Source: Colwellia sp. RSH04 | GTDB taxonomy: Bacteria; Pseudomonadota; Gammaproteobacteria; Enterobacterales; Alteromonadaceae | Assembly (NCBI RefSeq): GCF_003545765.1 | Contig: NZ_QXIO01000001.1 | Coordinates: 682,001-746,000 of the forward strand | Length of the DNA: 64,000 nt | Direction: 5' to 3' | Shown: positions 33,812 to 42,197 of the stretch, piece by piece | Layout of the letters: each line of letters begins with the position of its first letter | Position numbering within the stretch: position 1 is the first letter of the stretch | Made by a program: the position numbers and the translations under genes | The notes under the pieces: model-generated | What the model saw: only the letters and a program-made list of their open reading frames with translations | Told to the model about the DNA's origin: nothing | Database searches by the model: none

Positions 33812-34465
33812 TTAAGACAATAGCCCTTTTTCAATTGCTAATAGCACTGCACGAGTGCGATCACGCACGCCGAGCTTAGATAACACATTCGACACATGGT
33901 TTTTGATGGTGCCCTCAGATTTATGTAAAGCGTTGGCGATTTCTTTATTTGAATAGCCACTGGCCATAAGCCTCAGAATCTCCAACTCTTTTTCAGTTAA
34001 TGGTTCAGTTTTGCTTTGCGTTTGCTCAGGTTGTTGATTACGCGACATACTGGTTAATAGACGCTCTGTGATAGCGGGTTGGATATGCGAATTTCCTTGA
34101 TACACGGTCTCAATGGTGTCAACTAAGGTTTCAAGAGACACATCTTTTAATAAAAATCCTTTTGCGCCTTCTTGTATGCTTTGCAGCACCCACTCGTGAT
34201 CATCAAAGGTGGTAAGTACAATCACAGGGATTGATATGGATTGCAATTTCATCCACTTCAGTGTGTCGATACCGTTCATTTTTGGCATGGATAGGTCGAG
34301 TAAGATGACTTCTGGGGCAAAGTTGGAAAGTGCGTCTACAAGCTCACTGCCATCGGCACACTCTGCAATCACTTCAACTTTATCAGAAAGGTTTAACAAG
34401 GACTTAATGCCTTCACGAATTAACATTTGGTCATCAACCAGGCAGACTTTTATTTTTGCAGTCAT
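33812..34465 (-). CDS. NarL/LuxR-type response regulator
   Basis: 217 residues. The receiver domain has the phospho-acceptor Asp in VILLDLSMPKMNG, and the C-terminal LuxR HTH is GYSNKEIANALHKSEGTIKN then HVSNVLSKLGVRDRTRA. It is the partner of the sensor kinase, whose stop is one base from its start. The pair is a DesK/LiaS-like two-component system; the target genes are unknown, but the divergent membrane and TPR genes (35761, 36511) are candidates. Confidence 0.93.
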   Translation of the reverse strand: MTAKIKVCLVDDQMLIREGIKSLLNLSDKVEVIAECADGSELVDALSNFAPEVILLDLSMPKMNGIDTLKWMKLQSISIPVIVLTTFDDHEWVLQSIQEGAKGFLLKDVSLETLVDTIETVYQGNSHIQPAITERLLTSMSRNQQPEQTQSKTEPLTEKELEILRLMASGYSNKEIANALHKSEGTIKNHVSNVLSKLGVRDRTRAVLLAIEKGLLS

Positions 34466-34466
34466 G

Positions 34467-35594
34467 TTAGCTTCCTACTTTTGGTAATGCGATGTAATAC
34501 ATTAGGGAATTTGATTTTGTGGAAATGGAAAATTTCCCCTTTAATGATGTAACACGCTCTGTCATACCTTTTAAGCCGTTACCCATCGTTAGCTTTGCAG
34601 CTGCCTGGCCGTTATCAACAATAGTGAGTAAATAATGGCTTTCAGTACTCGTTAATTTAAAACAAATTTCGTTACCACCACTGTGTTTTAATGTGTTTGT
34701 GACGGCTTCTTGGCAGCAGCGCAATATTGTTTCAGCAGCGACAAGGTCTTCCACACTGATGTTTTCTTCTATATCTAAAATAACTTTTAAACCAGGAGTG
34801 TGTAGGGTGTTTAATGCGGTTAATAAATCAAGTTGTTGATTACTTCTAAGGGTCGAAACTGCTTCTCTAACATCACTAAGTAGTAATTTAGATAACTGGT
34901 GGCATTGTGACACGTGATCTTTTGCTTTTCCTTCAGTTAAGTGGCTTGCAACTTGTAGGTTGATAGTTAAAGCGGTTAAGTGGTGGCCCAGTAAATCATG
35001 TAAATCACGGGCGATACGTGTTCGCTCAGATTGTTTGTTTGCCTCGGCCAGTAAATGCTGAGTTGCCAGTAGTTCTGCATTTTTCTGTTCCAGGGCTTCT
35101 TTTGCTCTGGTAGCTTGAATCGTTTGATGGTGCGCCATTAAAGCGAAGATATGAAAGGTACCAAATAGTAACCCTGAGAAAAGCGTATTTTCATTGTTGA
35201 TATATGCGAGTAATGCAAACCACGCGCTGACTACCGTGACGACAATGTACAAGGATGTTTTGAAACGGAAAAAGCCGGGTAATACTGCGGCCCAAATAAT
35301 GGAAAGGATGGGTAAATAACCCATCGGGAGTATTAACAGCAAGCCAAAAGCAGCAGCAATTTGACCAACCAAGAATGCGTATCGGACAGTAAGCGGAATA
35401 TGAAAGTGTTGCGGATCCCGTGTCGCACCGATAAAGCACACTAAATAAACAATAAACAGGCTAATGTAGGCCCATAAATAGTCGGCTACTAAAGGCGAGC
35501 CATAGGGCAAAATATAAAAAGTAATGCCCACGATAATCGCCCATGTGCCAATCGCTGCGGCATCGGCGTAATCAAAGAGTTTTAACAGTTTCAA
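34467..35594 (-). CDS. Sensor histidine kinase (HisKA_3 class)
   Basis: 375 residues. Five or six membrane helices fill the first 150 residues (AIIVGITFYILPYGSPLV; LWAYISLFIVYLVCFIG; LLLILPMGYLPILSIIW). A coiled coil follows, then the H-box ERTRIARDLHDLLGHHLTAL with the phospho-acceptor His, and an HATPase (LTIVDNGQAAAKLTMGNGLKGM). There is no periplasmic domain of size, so it probably senses from within the membrane. It is co-transcribed with the regulator. Confidence 0.93.
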   Translation of the reverse strand: MKLLKLFDYADAAAIGTWAIIVGITFYILPYGSPLVADYLWAYISLFIVYLVCFIGATRDPQHFHIPLTVRYAFLVGQIAAAFGLLLILPMGYLPILSIIWAAVLPGFFRFKTSLYIVVTVVSAWFALLAYINNENTLFSGLLFGTFHIFALMAHHQTIQATRAKEALEQKNAELLATQHLLAEANKQSERTRIARDLHDLLGHHLTALTINLQVASHLTEGKAKDHVSQCHQLSKLLLSDVREAVSTLRSNQQLDLLTALNTLHTPGLKVILDIEENISVEDLVAAETILRCCQEAVTNTLKHSGGNEICFKLTSTESHYLLTIVDNGQAAAKLTMGNGLKGMTERVTSLKGKFSISTKSNSLMYYIALPKVGS

Positions 35595-35760
35595 AGTGAT
35601 ACTTAATTTATTGAGTGTATTTTTGTCGTAAATACGTTAAGTGATAAGCCAATATAACGCAATAGGTCAAAAGTCATGGTTTAAAAACGTGACTTTTTGC
35701 ACGCGAAAAGCGCTCAGGTGTTCCGATATTCTGTAGTACATCAGTTACAGGAGAAACATC

Positions 35761-36501
35761 ATGCTTACGATTCACTCGGTTTTACTTTATTTACATATCA
35801 TTGTAGGTGCGTTAGCACTTGGGCTTTTTTGGGCACCTATGTTCGCGAAAAAAGGGTCAAAGAACCACAAGAAACTGGGCAATATCTACGCTTTTGCGAT
35901 GTATATTGTGTCAATTAGCGGCATTATTATGTGTGTGATGGTGCTGATTGCGCCATTAACATTTAAACCGAGACTCGCTGAGTTGACTGGCGAACAGTTC
36001 ATCAATGCGGTATTTAATGCAAGAGTATTCACAAGCTTTTTACTTGCATTGTCTCTATTAGTGTTTGTGAGTATTAAACATGGCTTATTGGTATTAAAAG
36101 CAAAACAGCAGCGTGCGCTTTTAAAAACACCCTTTCATCTTTTCTCAATTGCAAGCTTAGCTATTTCTGGTATGGCGGTTTTATATTTTGGCATCAGTAA
36201 AGGTCAGATGCTTTATATGATTTTTGGTGGCTTATGTAGTGTGAGTGCGATCAGTATTTTTCATTATATTTTTAAGTCTGCGATAAAAGAACGCCAGTGG
36301 GTGATTGAACATTTGAGTGCCCTAGTGGGATCGGGTATTGGTGTGTACACAGCGTTTTTTGCAGTGGGCGGTCGACATTTACTGAGTGAGTTTTTGCCAG
36401 GGCAATGGCAAGTGCTCCCTTGGGTACTACCGGGTGTGATTGGTGGCATCCTGATTAATCGTTATAAAAATAATACTATTCAACAATTTAAGATTAAGTA
36501 A
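35761..36501 (+). CDS. DUF2306-like membrane protein
   Basis: 246 residues and about seven membrane helices. The N-terminus (SVLLYLHIIVGALALGLFWA, then KKGSKNHKKLGNIYAFAMYI) has the His- and Lys-rich pattern of DUF2306-like proteins. The function is not known. It is divergent from the sensor kinase (167 bp apart), which suggests it is regulated by that system, and precedes the TPR gene by 9 bp. Confidence 0.6.
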   Translation: MLTIHSVLLYLHIIVGALALGLFWAPMFAKKGSKNHKKLGNIYAFAMYIVSISGIIMCVMVLIAPLTFKPRLAELTGEQFINAVFNARVFTSFLLALSLLVFVSIKHGLLVLKAKQQRALLKTPFHLFSIASLAISGMAVLYFGISKGQMLYMIFGGLCSVSAISIFHYIFKSAIKERQWVIEHLSALVGSGIGVYTAFFAVGGRHLLSEFLPGQWQVLPWVLPGVIGGILINRYKNNTIQQFKIK

Positions 36502-36510
36502 AGGCCTTGC

Positions 36511-37524
36511 ATGAAATTGTTTAACGTAATAAGAATCATTGTTTTATGCTGGCTAGTTACATGCTTTAAAACACCGGCTGCTTCAATGGAAACGGCCATC
36601 AGACATTTTGAGCAAAACCAGTTAACCATTGCTGAAGCACAATTTTTACAGTTAAAAAAACGTGGTGTGCAACCAAACGAAAGCCAGTTTTATTTGGCAA
36701 GAATCGCCCTGTCAACAGGAAAATTAGAAGATGCACTTACACTGTTTGAGGCGATTACATTGCTTGAAAAAAGCACGATTAGTCAAGATCAGTATTATTA
36801 CTGGTTGGGCATAACGAACGCCAAACTTGCATCGAACGCAAGTTGGTTTAAGGCCGCAGGTTATGCCATAGATGCAAAAGCACACTTTGAGAAAGCGGTG
36901 CAACTTGCACCTCAAAATATCCGTGCCCGCAGAGGATTGTTTCGTTACTATTTGAATGCACCCGGCATTGCTGGTGGCTCCATTAAAAAAGCAAAAAAAC
37001 AAATCGCAGCACTGAAGGAAGTTTCGCATGTGTATGCTGATTTATTGGCATTAGAGCTGGCACAATATGAAAAAGATAAGGCGCAAATAGCACAATATGC
37101 GAATCAACTTATTACCTATACACATCACTCTGAGGCTTTGTACAAGGCTGGAATGGCGTATCAAAGTGTTGGTGAGTTTGATAAAACATTTTCTGCATTT
37201 AAAAATGCGATAGTTTTATTTGATAGCCAACAGAAAAAAGAGCTTTTTCAATTTTCAGTGCTTTCTCTATATCAATTTAGTAAAACGGCTGTGATTGCAA
37301 ACAAGCACTTTGAGGCGGGTATTGAAACGATGAAACGTTACCTCAATCAGCTAATCCAAGGAAGCATGCCAGAAAGGCACTGGGCCAAATTTCGGTTAGG
37401 TCAACTGTATTGGCTAGCGGGCAATCAAACTGAGGCTGAAAGATTATTTAACGAAATAAAAGGCACCTATCAAGATGAGTTTCTAACGAATACATTGCAA
37501 GAATTTTTGGCAAATCAGGGTTAG
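36511..37524 (+). CDS. Exported TPR-repeat protein
   Basis: 337 residues. A signal peptide (IVLCWLVTCFKTPAASM) leads into TPR-like repeats: FEQNQLTIAEAQFLQLKKRG; ARIALSTGKLEDALTLFEAI; AHFEKAVQLAPQNIRARRGL; ALYKAGMAYQSVGEFDKTFS. Such proteins scaffold others in the periplasm; the partner is not known. It forms an operon with the membrane protein before it. Confidence 0.8.
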   Translation: MKLFNVIRIIVLCWLVTCFKTPAASMETAIRHFEQNQLTIAEAQFLQLKKRGVQPNESQFYLARIALSTGKLEDALTLFEAITLLEKSTISQDQYYYWLGITNAKLASNASWFKAAGYAIDAKAHFEKAVQLAPQNIRARRGLFRYYLNAPGIAGGSIKKAKKQIAALKEVSHVYADLLALELAQYEKDKAQIAQYANQLITYTHHSEALYKAGMAYQSVGEFDKTFSAFKNAIVLFDSQQKKELFQFSVLSLYQFSKTAVIANKHFEAGIETMKRYLNQLIQGSMPERHWAKFRLGQLYWLAGNQTEAERLFNEIKGTYQDEFLTNTLQEFLANQG

Positions 37525-38063
37525 CTAGATATTTACTTTTAAGCGCTAGTTATAAGCTTCAAATATTGGGGGTAAGCTGGGTAAAAGACCACCTAACTCC
37601 AGAATGTTAAATTGCATGGTTTTTTATCCACTTTTGCATTTAAATAATGAACCACTTTAATATAAATAATGTCAGATAATCGCACAGAGAAGTCATAAAA
37701 ACGAATTAGTGAAATGTCCGTTTTCGTATCTTTGTTAGCATCGAGCCAGTGAGAAATAGAGATTTTCTTCAGTTAGCCAAAAGCTGATATTAGTTGTTGA
37801 TTTTCTAATTGCAGCTTTGAGCGAGAAGCGAACGTTTGATAATAAAATATGGAGAGTAAAATTAAGATTTTAAAAATGGCTAGTTTATTGGTGTCGATTC
37901 ACTTATTAGTAAGACTTATTTCGTTAACATATCCTTAGGTCTTAATTATTTATTTAAGAAATTGAAAATTTTCTGGTAGTTTACTAGGTATGACAGTAGA
38001 CCGACATTACTGAAAAGTCTACATAATTAGCTGCATAAAGGCTGTTACTGGTATGGGGGTTAT
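37525..38063. other. Gap with one copy of a 60-bp repeat
   Basis: 539 bp with no supported gene. It holds repeat copy A (37671-37730). A 29-codon frame at 37849 (MESKIKILKM...) has no clear support. The right end precedes the FRG-domain gene; the GGGGGT at 38054-38059 is a weak ribosome binding site. Confidence 0.4.
37671..37730 (+). repeat. 60-bp direct repeat, copy A
   Basis: The block GCACAGAGAAGTCATAA through TTTCGTATC matches 39921-39980 at about 49 of 60 positions, in the same direction. The pair frames the FRG and VRR-NUC genes. Confidence 0.7.
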
Positions 38064-38972
38064 ATGGTAGTAGAAGAGTCTCAACTAGGTAGTGTAAGAA
38101 CTCTAATTGCTATTCTTTCTGAGCTTGAAGTAAGTGACTATGTATATTTTTTTAGAGGTCATGCTAATAAGGCTTTTGAGTTACTGCCATCTGTTTATAG
38201 AAAACCTGAATGGTTGAGTAATGAAGACAAAATGATAAGGGAAATGCTAATGCGCTGCCCAAATGATTTTGCCCTTATGCAGACAAGTTTCGAAAAACTG
38301 GTAAAGATGCAGCACTATGATCTTCCAACAAGGCTTCTCGATTTATCAGAAAACCCCTTAGTAGCATTATATTTTGCATGCGCTTGTGAAGATAATGAAA
38401 GTAAAGATGGTGAGTTTTTATTTTTTAAAATTCCTAAAAATGAGGTGAAGTATTTTGACAGTGATACAGTTAGTGTGCTTTCTAATGTTGCTTGGTCTAA
38501 ATCTGATTTTGAAATTGCACAAAGATACTCTTCAGCAAGAAGTTTTCATTCTGATAACAATCATCATGCAACCAAGTTAATGCATGATATCCAACAAGAA
38601 AAGCCCTATTTTTCACCGAGAATACAACCAGAACATATCCAAAGTGTTGTTTGTGTTAAACCTAAAATGGATAATCAGCGCGTTATTAGGCAGGATGGGG
38701 CATTTCTTTTATTTGGAATCAAACGAAATAAGCACGAACCCGCCTCAATTCCTGAGAATTGGATATATAGGCTTAAAGGAAAAAAATATATTATAAAAGC
38801 TTCTGACAAAGCTCAAATATTGGAGCAACTTGTTGGACTTGGTATTTCTAAGGCTAAACTTTTTCCTGAAATAGATATGGTTTCACAGTTTATTAAAAAT
38901 GATTATGGTTTAAAAAAAATAGAATTTATCTCGACTCACAAAAAGAGTATACCTTCTCCTAAATTGGGGTAG
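38064..38972 (+). CDS. FRG-domain protein
   Basis: 302 residues. The FRG signature is at the N-terminus: YVYFFRGHANKAFELLPSVY, then FEKLVKMQHYDLPTRLLDLS and ENPLVALYFACACED. FRG proteins are widespread in accessory DNA, and some sit in phage defence or toxin-like gene sets; the activity is not known. It is flanked by repeats and followed by a nuclease gene, which fits a defence or selfish module. The lower-GC, Lys/Phe-rich coding looks accessory. Confidence 0.82.
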   Translation: MVVEESQLGSVRTLIAILSELEVSDYVYFFRGHANKAFELLPSVYRKPEWLSNEDKMIREMLMRCPNDFALMQTSFEKLVKMQHYDLPTRLLDLSENPLVALYFACACEDNESKDGEFLFFKIPKNEVKYFDSDTVSVLSNVAWSKSDFEIAQRYSSARSFHSDNNHHATKLMHDIQQEKPYFSPRIQPEHIQSVVCVKPKMDNQRVIRQDGAFLLFGIKRNKHEPASIPENWIYRLKGKKYIIKASDKAQILEQLVGLGISKAKLFPEIDMVSQFIKNDYGLKKIEFISTHKKSIPSPKLG

Positions 38973-39208
38973 TGGTCTTTGAACAATGCGTTTAAAACCT
39001 TGGTTCATAATGCTTGCTCGCTTCACATTTTAACACGCGTTACTATGCAGCTATACGCGGCGTTTTGTTTTACAGGGAAATGCAGAGAACAAATTAGTTC
39101 TATTTTTACAGTTTATCGCTATTTTTGCTTCAATAAGTAGTCACTAAGTAATTGTGCGCCCCATATTGCGGTGTTACCTTACAGAGTAAATATAGGAATC
39201 ATTCGAAC

Positions 39209-39844
39209 ATGACGTTATCGGAACAGTGTAAAAAATTATCCATAGACTTGAATATAGTCAATTGGAACAATAAAGGTAAACCAGAACCATATGCTTTAGA
39301 ATTGTATGTAAACCAAGGCTACAGGGGAGCATATTGTGAGGGTGGAGCTATTGGCGTAGTCTTAAAATCATTATGTCTAGATGCGCTTACTGAAAGCAGC
39401 ATATTCTTCGGTACTAACTTTGACGCTAGAGAAGACGCTTGCTTAAAAGGTATGGTCGTTTTTTCTCAGCTAGAGTCTAACAAATTAAAGTTAGTTTTGG
39501 ATCAAATTCAAACCACATCAAAGAGTATATTTTTGAGTTCTTTTAGGGAGATACTTTCATATGACCTCATAAATTCTTGGCACCCGGGATTAACAATTGA
39601 ATTTGCATCTGATGTTTATGATGCAGTATCTAAATCAGAGTTTGTTCGGATTGCTGAGTGGGTCTCGCTAGATAGTTCCCATCGAAACGGCTGGCCAGAT
39701 TTGACTGTTGTTAGCGAAAATAAACTATCATTTGTTGAGGTTAAAACAACAGATAAATTGCATGCCAGCCAAATGACTACCATACCTGCACTTAAAGAAA
39801 TGGGTTTTAACGTTTCTGTAATTAAATTGGACTCTAAAACCTAA
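39209..39844 (+). CDS. VRR-NUC-like nuclease-domain protein
   Basis: 211 residues from the ATG at 39209, preferred over a TTG at 39152 because TAGGAA lies about 11 bases before it. The C-terminal part is a VRR-NUC (PD-(D/E)xK) domain: NGWPDLTVVSENKLSFVEVK with Asp and Glu-x-Lys catalytic residues, then the helix HASQMTTIPALKEMGF. The N-terminal part (KPEPYALELYVNQGYRGAYC) fits the usual leading region. Bacterial and phage homologues cut DNA, often structured substrates. It lies 236 bp after the FRG gene. Confidence 0.8.
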   Translation: MTLSEQCKKLSIDLNIVNWNNKGKPEPYALELYVNQGYRGAYCEGGAIGVVLKSLCLDALTESSIFFGTNFDAREDACLKGMVVFSQLESNKLKLVLDQIQTTSKSIFLSSFREILSYDLINSWHPGLTIEFASDVYDAVSKSEFVRIAEWVSLDSSHRNGWPDLTVVSENKLSFVEVKTTDKLHASQMTTIPALKEMGFNVSVIKLDSKT

Positions 39845-39920
39845 CAACCGCATAGTTTACGTGTGCCAGATAATTTTGACGTAAAATAAAAATTTGCTCG
39901 TTTATATGGTCATTACTAGT

Positions 39921-39980
39921 GTCCGATATTGGCACAGAGAAGTCATAATATCGAATTATGTTAATGTCTGCTTTCGTATC
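39921..39980 (+). repeat. 60-bp direct repeat, copy B
   Basis: About 82 percent identical by eye to 37671-37730, in the same direction. It lies 77 bp after the VRR-NUC gene and 54 bp before the YjbR fragment. Confidence 0.7.
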
Positions 39981-40033
39981 CTAGCCGACGTTTTCCTTAC
40001 ATCGCACATGCCTTTTTTCAGTATCTGTAAAAA

Positions 40034-40195
40034 TCACAAATGCACCAAGATTGATTGCTGATCTTTCTTGGTCATTTTACTCACTACCAAATTAAATGAA
40101 TTGTCGATCATGCGCTCAATTTCTCCTTTCGGGATTGAGCCATCTAAAATCACGGTATTCCATTGCGCTTTAAGCATATAAACATTAACACTACT
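40034..40195 (-). pseudogene. 3' fragment of a YjbR/MmcQ-type gene (copy 2)
   Basis: On the minus strand it reads AQWNTVILDGSIPKGEIERM, then a MIDNSFNLVVSKMTKK stretch and DQQSILVHL with the stop at 40034. It matches the C-terminus of the intact gene at 40825-41220 but lacks its 5' two thirds. It shares extra upstream bases with copy 1. Confidence 0.8.
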
Positions 40196-40269
40196 AATTA
40201 ACTACTCCCAAACCTTAATATTGAAAATTAGACTCAAATGACCTATTATAAGCACTATAAACAGGTTTA

Positions 40270-40527
40270 ATGAGAAGCATAATGCATACAATACTAGCAG
40301 AAAGTACAACAAGTATTTCTGAATTAAAAAAGAACCCAATGGCCGTTGTTGACCAAGGCGATGGTTTTCCTGTTGCTGTTCTTAACCGAAACCAACCTGC
40401 TTTCTACTGTGTTCCTGCAGAAGCATATGAATTACTAATGGATAAATTAGAAGATTTAGAACTAGCACAAATTGTTGAAGAACGTAAAAACCAACCTGAA
40501 ATAAAGGTTAGTTTAGATGACCTATGA
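40270..40527 (+). CDS. Phd/YefM-type antitoxin
   Basis: 85 residues with the Phd/YefM fold: ILAESTTSISELKKNPMAVV, then GFPVAVLNRNQPAFYCVPAE and a C-terminal toxin-binding tail (EERKNQPEIKVSLDDL). A second ATG at 40282 may be the real start. It binds its own promoter and neutralises the RelE toxin, whose gene overlaps it by 11 bp. Confidence 0.9.
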   Translation: MRSIMHTILAESTTSISELKKNPMAVVDQGDGFPVAVLNRNQPAFYCVPAEAYELLMDKLEDLELAQIVEERKNQPEIKVSLDDL

Positions 40528-40801
40528 ATTAGTATTCAAACAAGATGCTCTTAAAGAATGGCAAAAACTAGACTCAAACATTAAAATTCAGTTTAAGAAA
40601 AAGTTAATAGAAAGATTAAGCAACCCCAGAATTGAATCTTCTCGCCTTAACGGCATGAAAGATTGTTATAAAATTAAGCTTCGTAAGGCAGGTTATCGCT
40701 TAGTTTATCAAGTACGCGATTTAGAAGTAGTTGTTTCAATTGTTGCTGTCGGTAAAAGAGAAAAAAATTCTGTTTATAAAATAGCTGCAAAGCGTATTTA
40801 A
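40517..40801 (+). CDS. RelE-family mRNA interferase toxin
   Basis: 94 residues: YELVFKQDALKEWQKLDSNI, then RLNGMKDCYKIKLRKAGYRL and VYQVRDLEVVVSIVAVGKRE. The basic residues and Tyr in the central strands fit RelE/ParE toxins that cleave mRNA on the ribosome. It overlaps its antitoxin gene, the normal layout. It sits next to the YjbR gene in the repeat-framed region. Confidence 0.92.
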   Translation: MTYELVFKQDALKEWQKLDSNIKIQFKKKLIERLSNPRIESSRLNGMKDCYKIKLRKAGYRLVYQVRDLEVVVSIVAVGKREKNSVYKIAAKRI

Positions 40802-40824
40802 GTTATCATTGAAAACATATCGAA

Positions 40825-41220
40825 TCACAAATTTACCAAAATCGACTGCTGGTCTTTCTTGGTCATTTTACTTACCACCAACATAAACGAGTTATCTATC
40901 ATGCGCTCAATTTCTCCTTTCGGGATTGAGCCATCTAAAATCACGGTATTCCATTGCGCTTTGTTCATGTGATACCCAGGAATCACCGAAGGGAAAATAT
41001 CACGTAACATAACCGCTTCGTCAGGATCACATTTTAAGTTCATCCACCAATCTTGTTGTTCACCTTCGCCTTTACCCATTTTTCCTAATGACAAGGTAGC
41101 AAACATCTTACCTTTCACTTTATACACATCGACTCCTTCACCAAACGGTTGGCCAACGGTAGTTTCAGGTTTAGCGAGTAAGTAGTGATGAGCGATAAGG
41201 TGATCAAAGTGATTAGACAT
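40825..41220 (-). CDS. YjbR/MmcQ-family DNA-binding-like protein
   Basis: 131 residues with the double-wing fold family pattern: TTVGQPFGEGVDVYKVKGKM, FATLSLGKMGKGEGEQQDWW and the conserved NLKCDPDEAVMLRD. The role is unknown. Its 3' end points at the accessory region and is repeated twice to the left (33424, 40034), so this is the likely integration or recombination point. Confidence 0.85.
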   Translation of the reverse strand: MSNHFDHLIAHHYLLAKPETTVGQPFGEGVDVYKVKGKMFATLSLGKMGKGEGEQQDWWMNLKCDPDEAVMLRDIFPSVIPGYHMNKAQWNTVILDGSIPKGEIERMIDNSFMLVVSKMTKKDQQSILVNL

Positions 41221-41349
41221 GTTTTACCTTGTTAAAATAATTATTTCTCTTGTATTTTCAGTATAGTAAATTCAAATGCGATGAACGATAAATATTGGGT
41301 TAATGTTCTACTATACTTTGACTAAGCGTCCACATTTTAAGGTGACTTT

Positions 41350-41643
41350 ATGTGTAGCACTCCCAAAGCTAACCAGCAATTGAAAGCAAAATACCCTGAC
41401 AATGTTGTCAGTATATTATCGGCCTTAGATGAAGGCGCAAGACAAGCTTTTACAGAGCGAGCAAATAAGGCGGCTGAAAAACGCTTAAAAGATAGCGGGT
41501 ACCTTGTTGAGCATACACCTATTCAAACTCTATCTAAGGATTTTAACGATAAAGACCATATTTATCATGATAAACACGACGAACCCGATAAAGGGATCAT
41601 CACATTTATCAGTGATATATTTGGAAAGCTATTACATCGCTAA
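41350..41643 (+). CDS. Small hypothetical protein
   Basis: 97 residues, helical and charged: VVSILSALDEGARQAFTERA, then NKAAEKRLKDSGYLVEHTPI. No family is recognised. The C-terminal end has an amphipathic segment (IITFISDIFGKLLHR). A reasonable ribosome binding site (AAGGTGAC) precedes the ATG. Confidence 0.6.
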   Translation: MCSTPKANQQLKAKYPDNVVSILSALDEGARQAFTERANKAAEKRLKDSGYLVEHTPIQTLSKDFNDKDHIYHDKHDEPDKGIITFISDIFGKLLHR

Positions 41644-41697
41644 ACAATCTTTGATGTAGAAACCATGCATTGAAGGTATATTCACACTGCCTTTTGG

Positions 41698-42189
41698 CTA
41701 TATTTGAAACCATTTTTTTAAAAACGATTCCGCAATAAGACCACTTTTCCCATGAAATGTTGCGTTAGGTTCGACAAAGTAACTACGTGGCAGTTCACCA
41801 TACCAACTAGGATCAATAATATAACGACTGCTATCAGCTTCGCCGTCAGCAAAGTAATAATTGTCTAAGTCTTGTAGCTCAAACTGTGTCAGTATCTTTC
41901 TCACTTCACTAAAGCTTTCTTCATCAGCATCAGTATTAACGATAACCACAGTTAAGCTTGGCTTTTCTTTTCGCAACTTTTGAATCAAAGAGAGCTCTTT
42001 CATGCACGGTGGACAATCAATAGACCACATTAACATCAACCAACGTTGCCCTTTATACTTTGATTTGACTTGTTCAAAGGCCACTTTGGTGAACACTTCA
42101 CCTTGCGCGAGTGCTAACGTACTGCTCATGCTTAGTAATGTGATCAAAAAAAGCTGTAGAGTTACTTGCTTAATAGCACTCATATTCAT
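41698..42189 (-). CDS. TlpA-like periplasmic thioredoxin
   Basis: 163 residues, signal peptide (LQLFLITLLSMSSTLALAQG), then a thioredoxin fold with the active site CPPC in WSIDCPPCMKELSLI and the cis-Pro in LPRSYFVEPN. It reduces disulfides or shuttles metals in the periplasm. It is the last gene of an operon with the BNR protein and a TonB-dependent receptor; the gap is 8 bp. Confidence 0.88.
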   Translation of the reverse strand: MNMSAIKQVTLQLFLITLLSMSSTLALAQGEVFTKVAFEQVKSKYKGQRWLMLMWSIDCPPCMKELSLIQKLRKEKPSLTVVIVNTDADEESFSEVRKILTQFELQDLDNYYFADGEADSSRYIIDPSWYGELPRSYFVEPNATFHGKSGLIAESFLKKWFQI

Positions 42190-42197
42190 AATGTATC

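Larger units (their letters stand above)
39845..40269. other. Gap with repeat copy B and a YjbR fragment
   Basis: 425 bp without a gene: 60-bp repeat copy B (39921-39980) and a second YjbR 3' fragment (40034-40195). An AT-rich 70 bp then leads to the antitoxin gene. Confidence 0.5.

Noticed and set aside
37849..37938. A 29-codon frame (MESKIKILKM...)
   Set aside because: It has a hydrophobic stretch but no clear ribosome binding site or neighbour; too short to support.
38973..39070. attC-like integron recombination site after the FRG gene (GAACAATGCG ... GCGGCGTTTTG)
   Set aside because: The required core pair RYYYAAC/GTTRRRY is not met and the arms pair poorly; no integrase is in the window.
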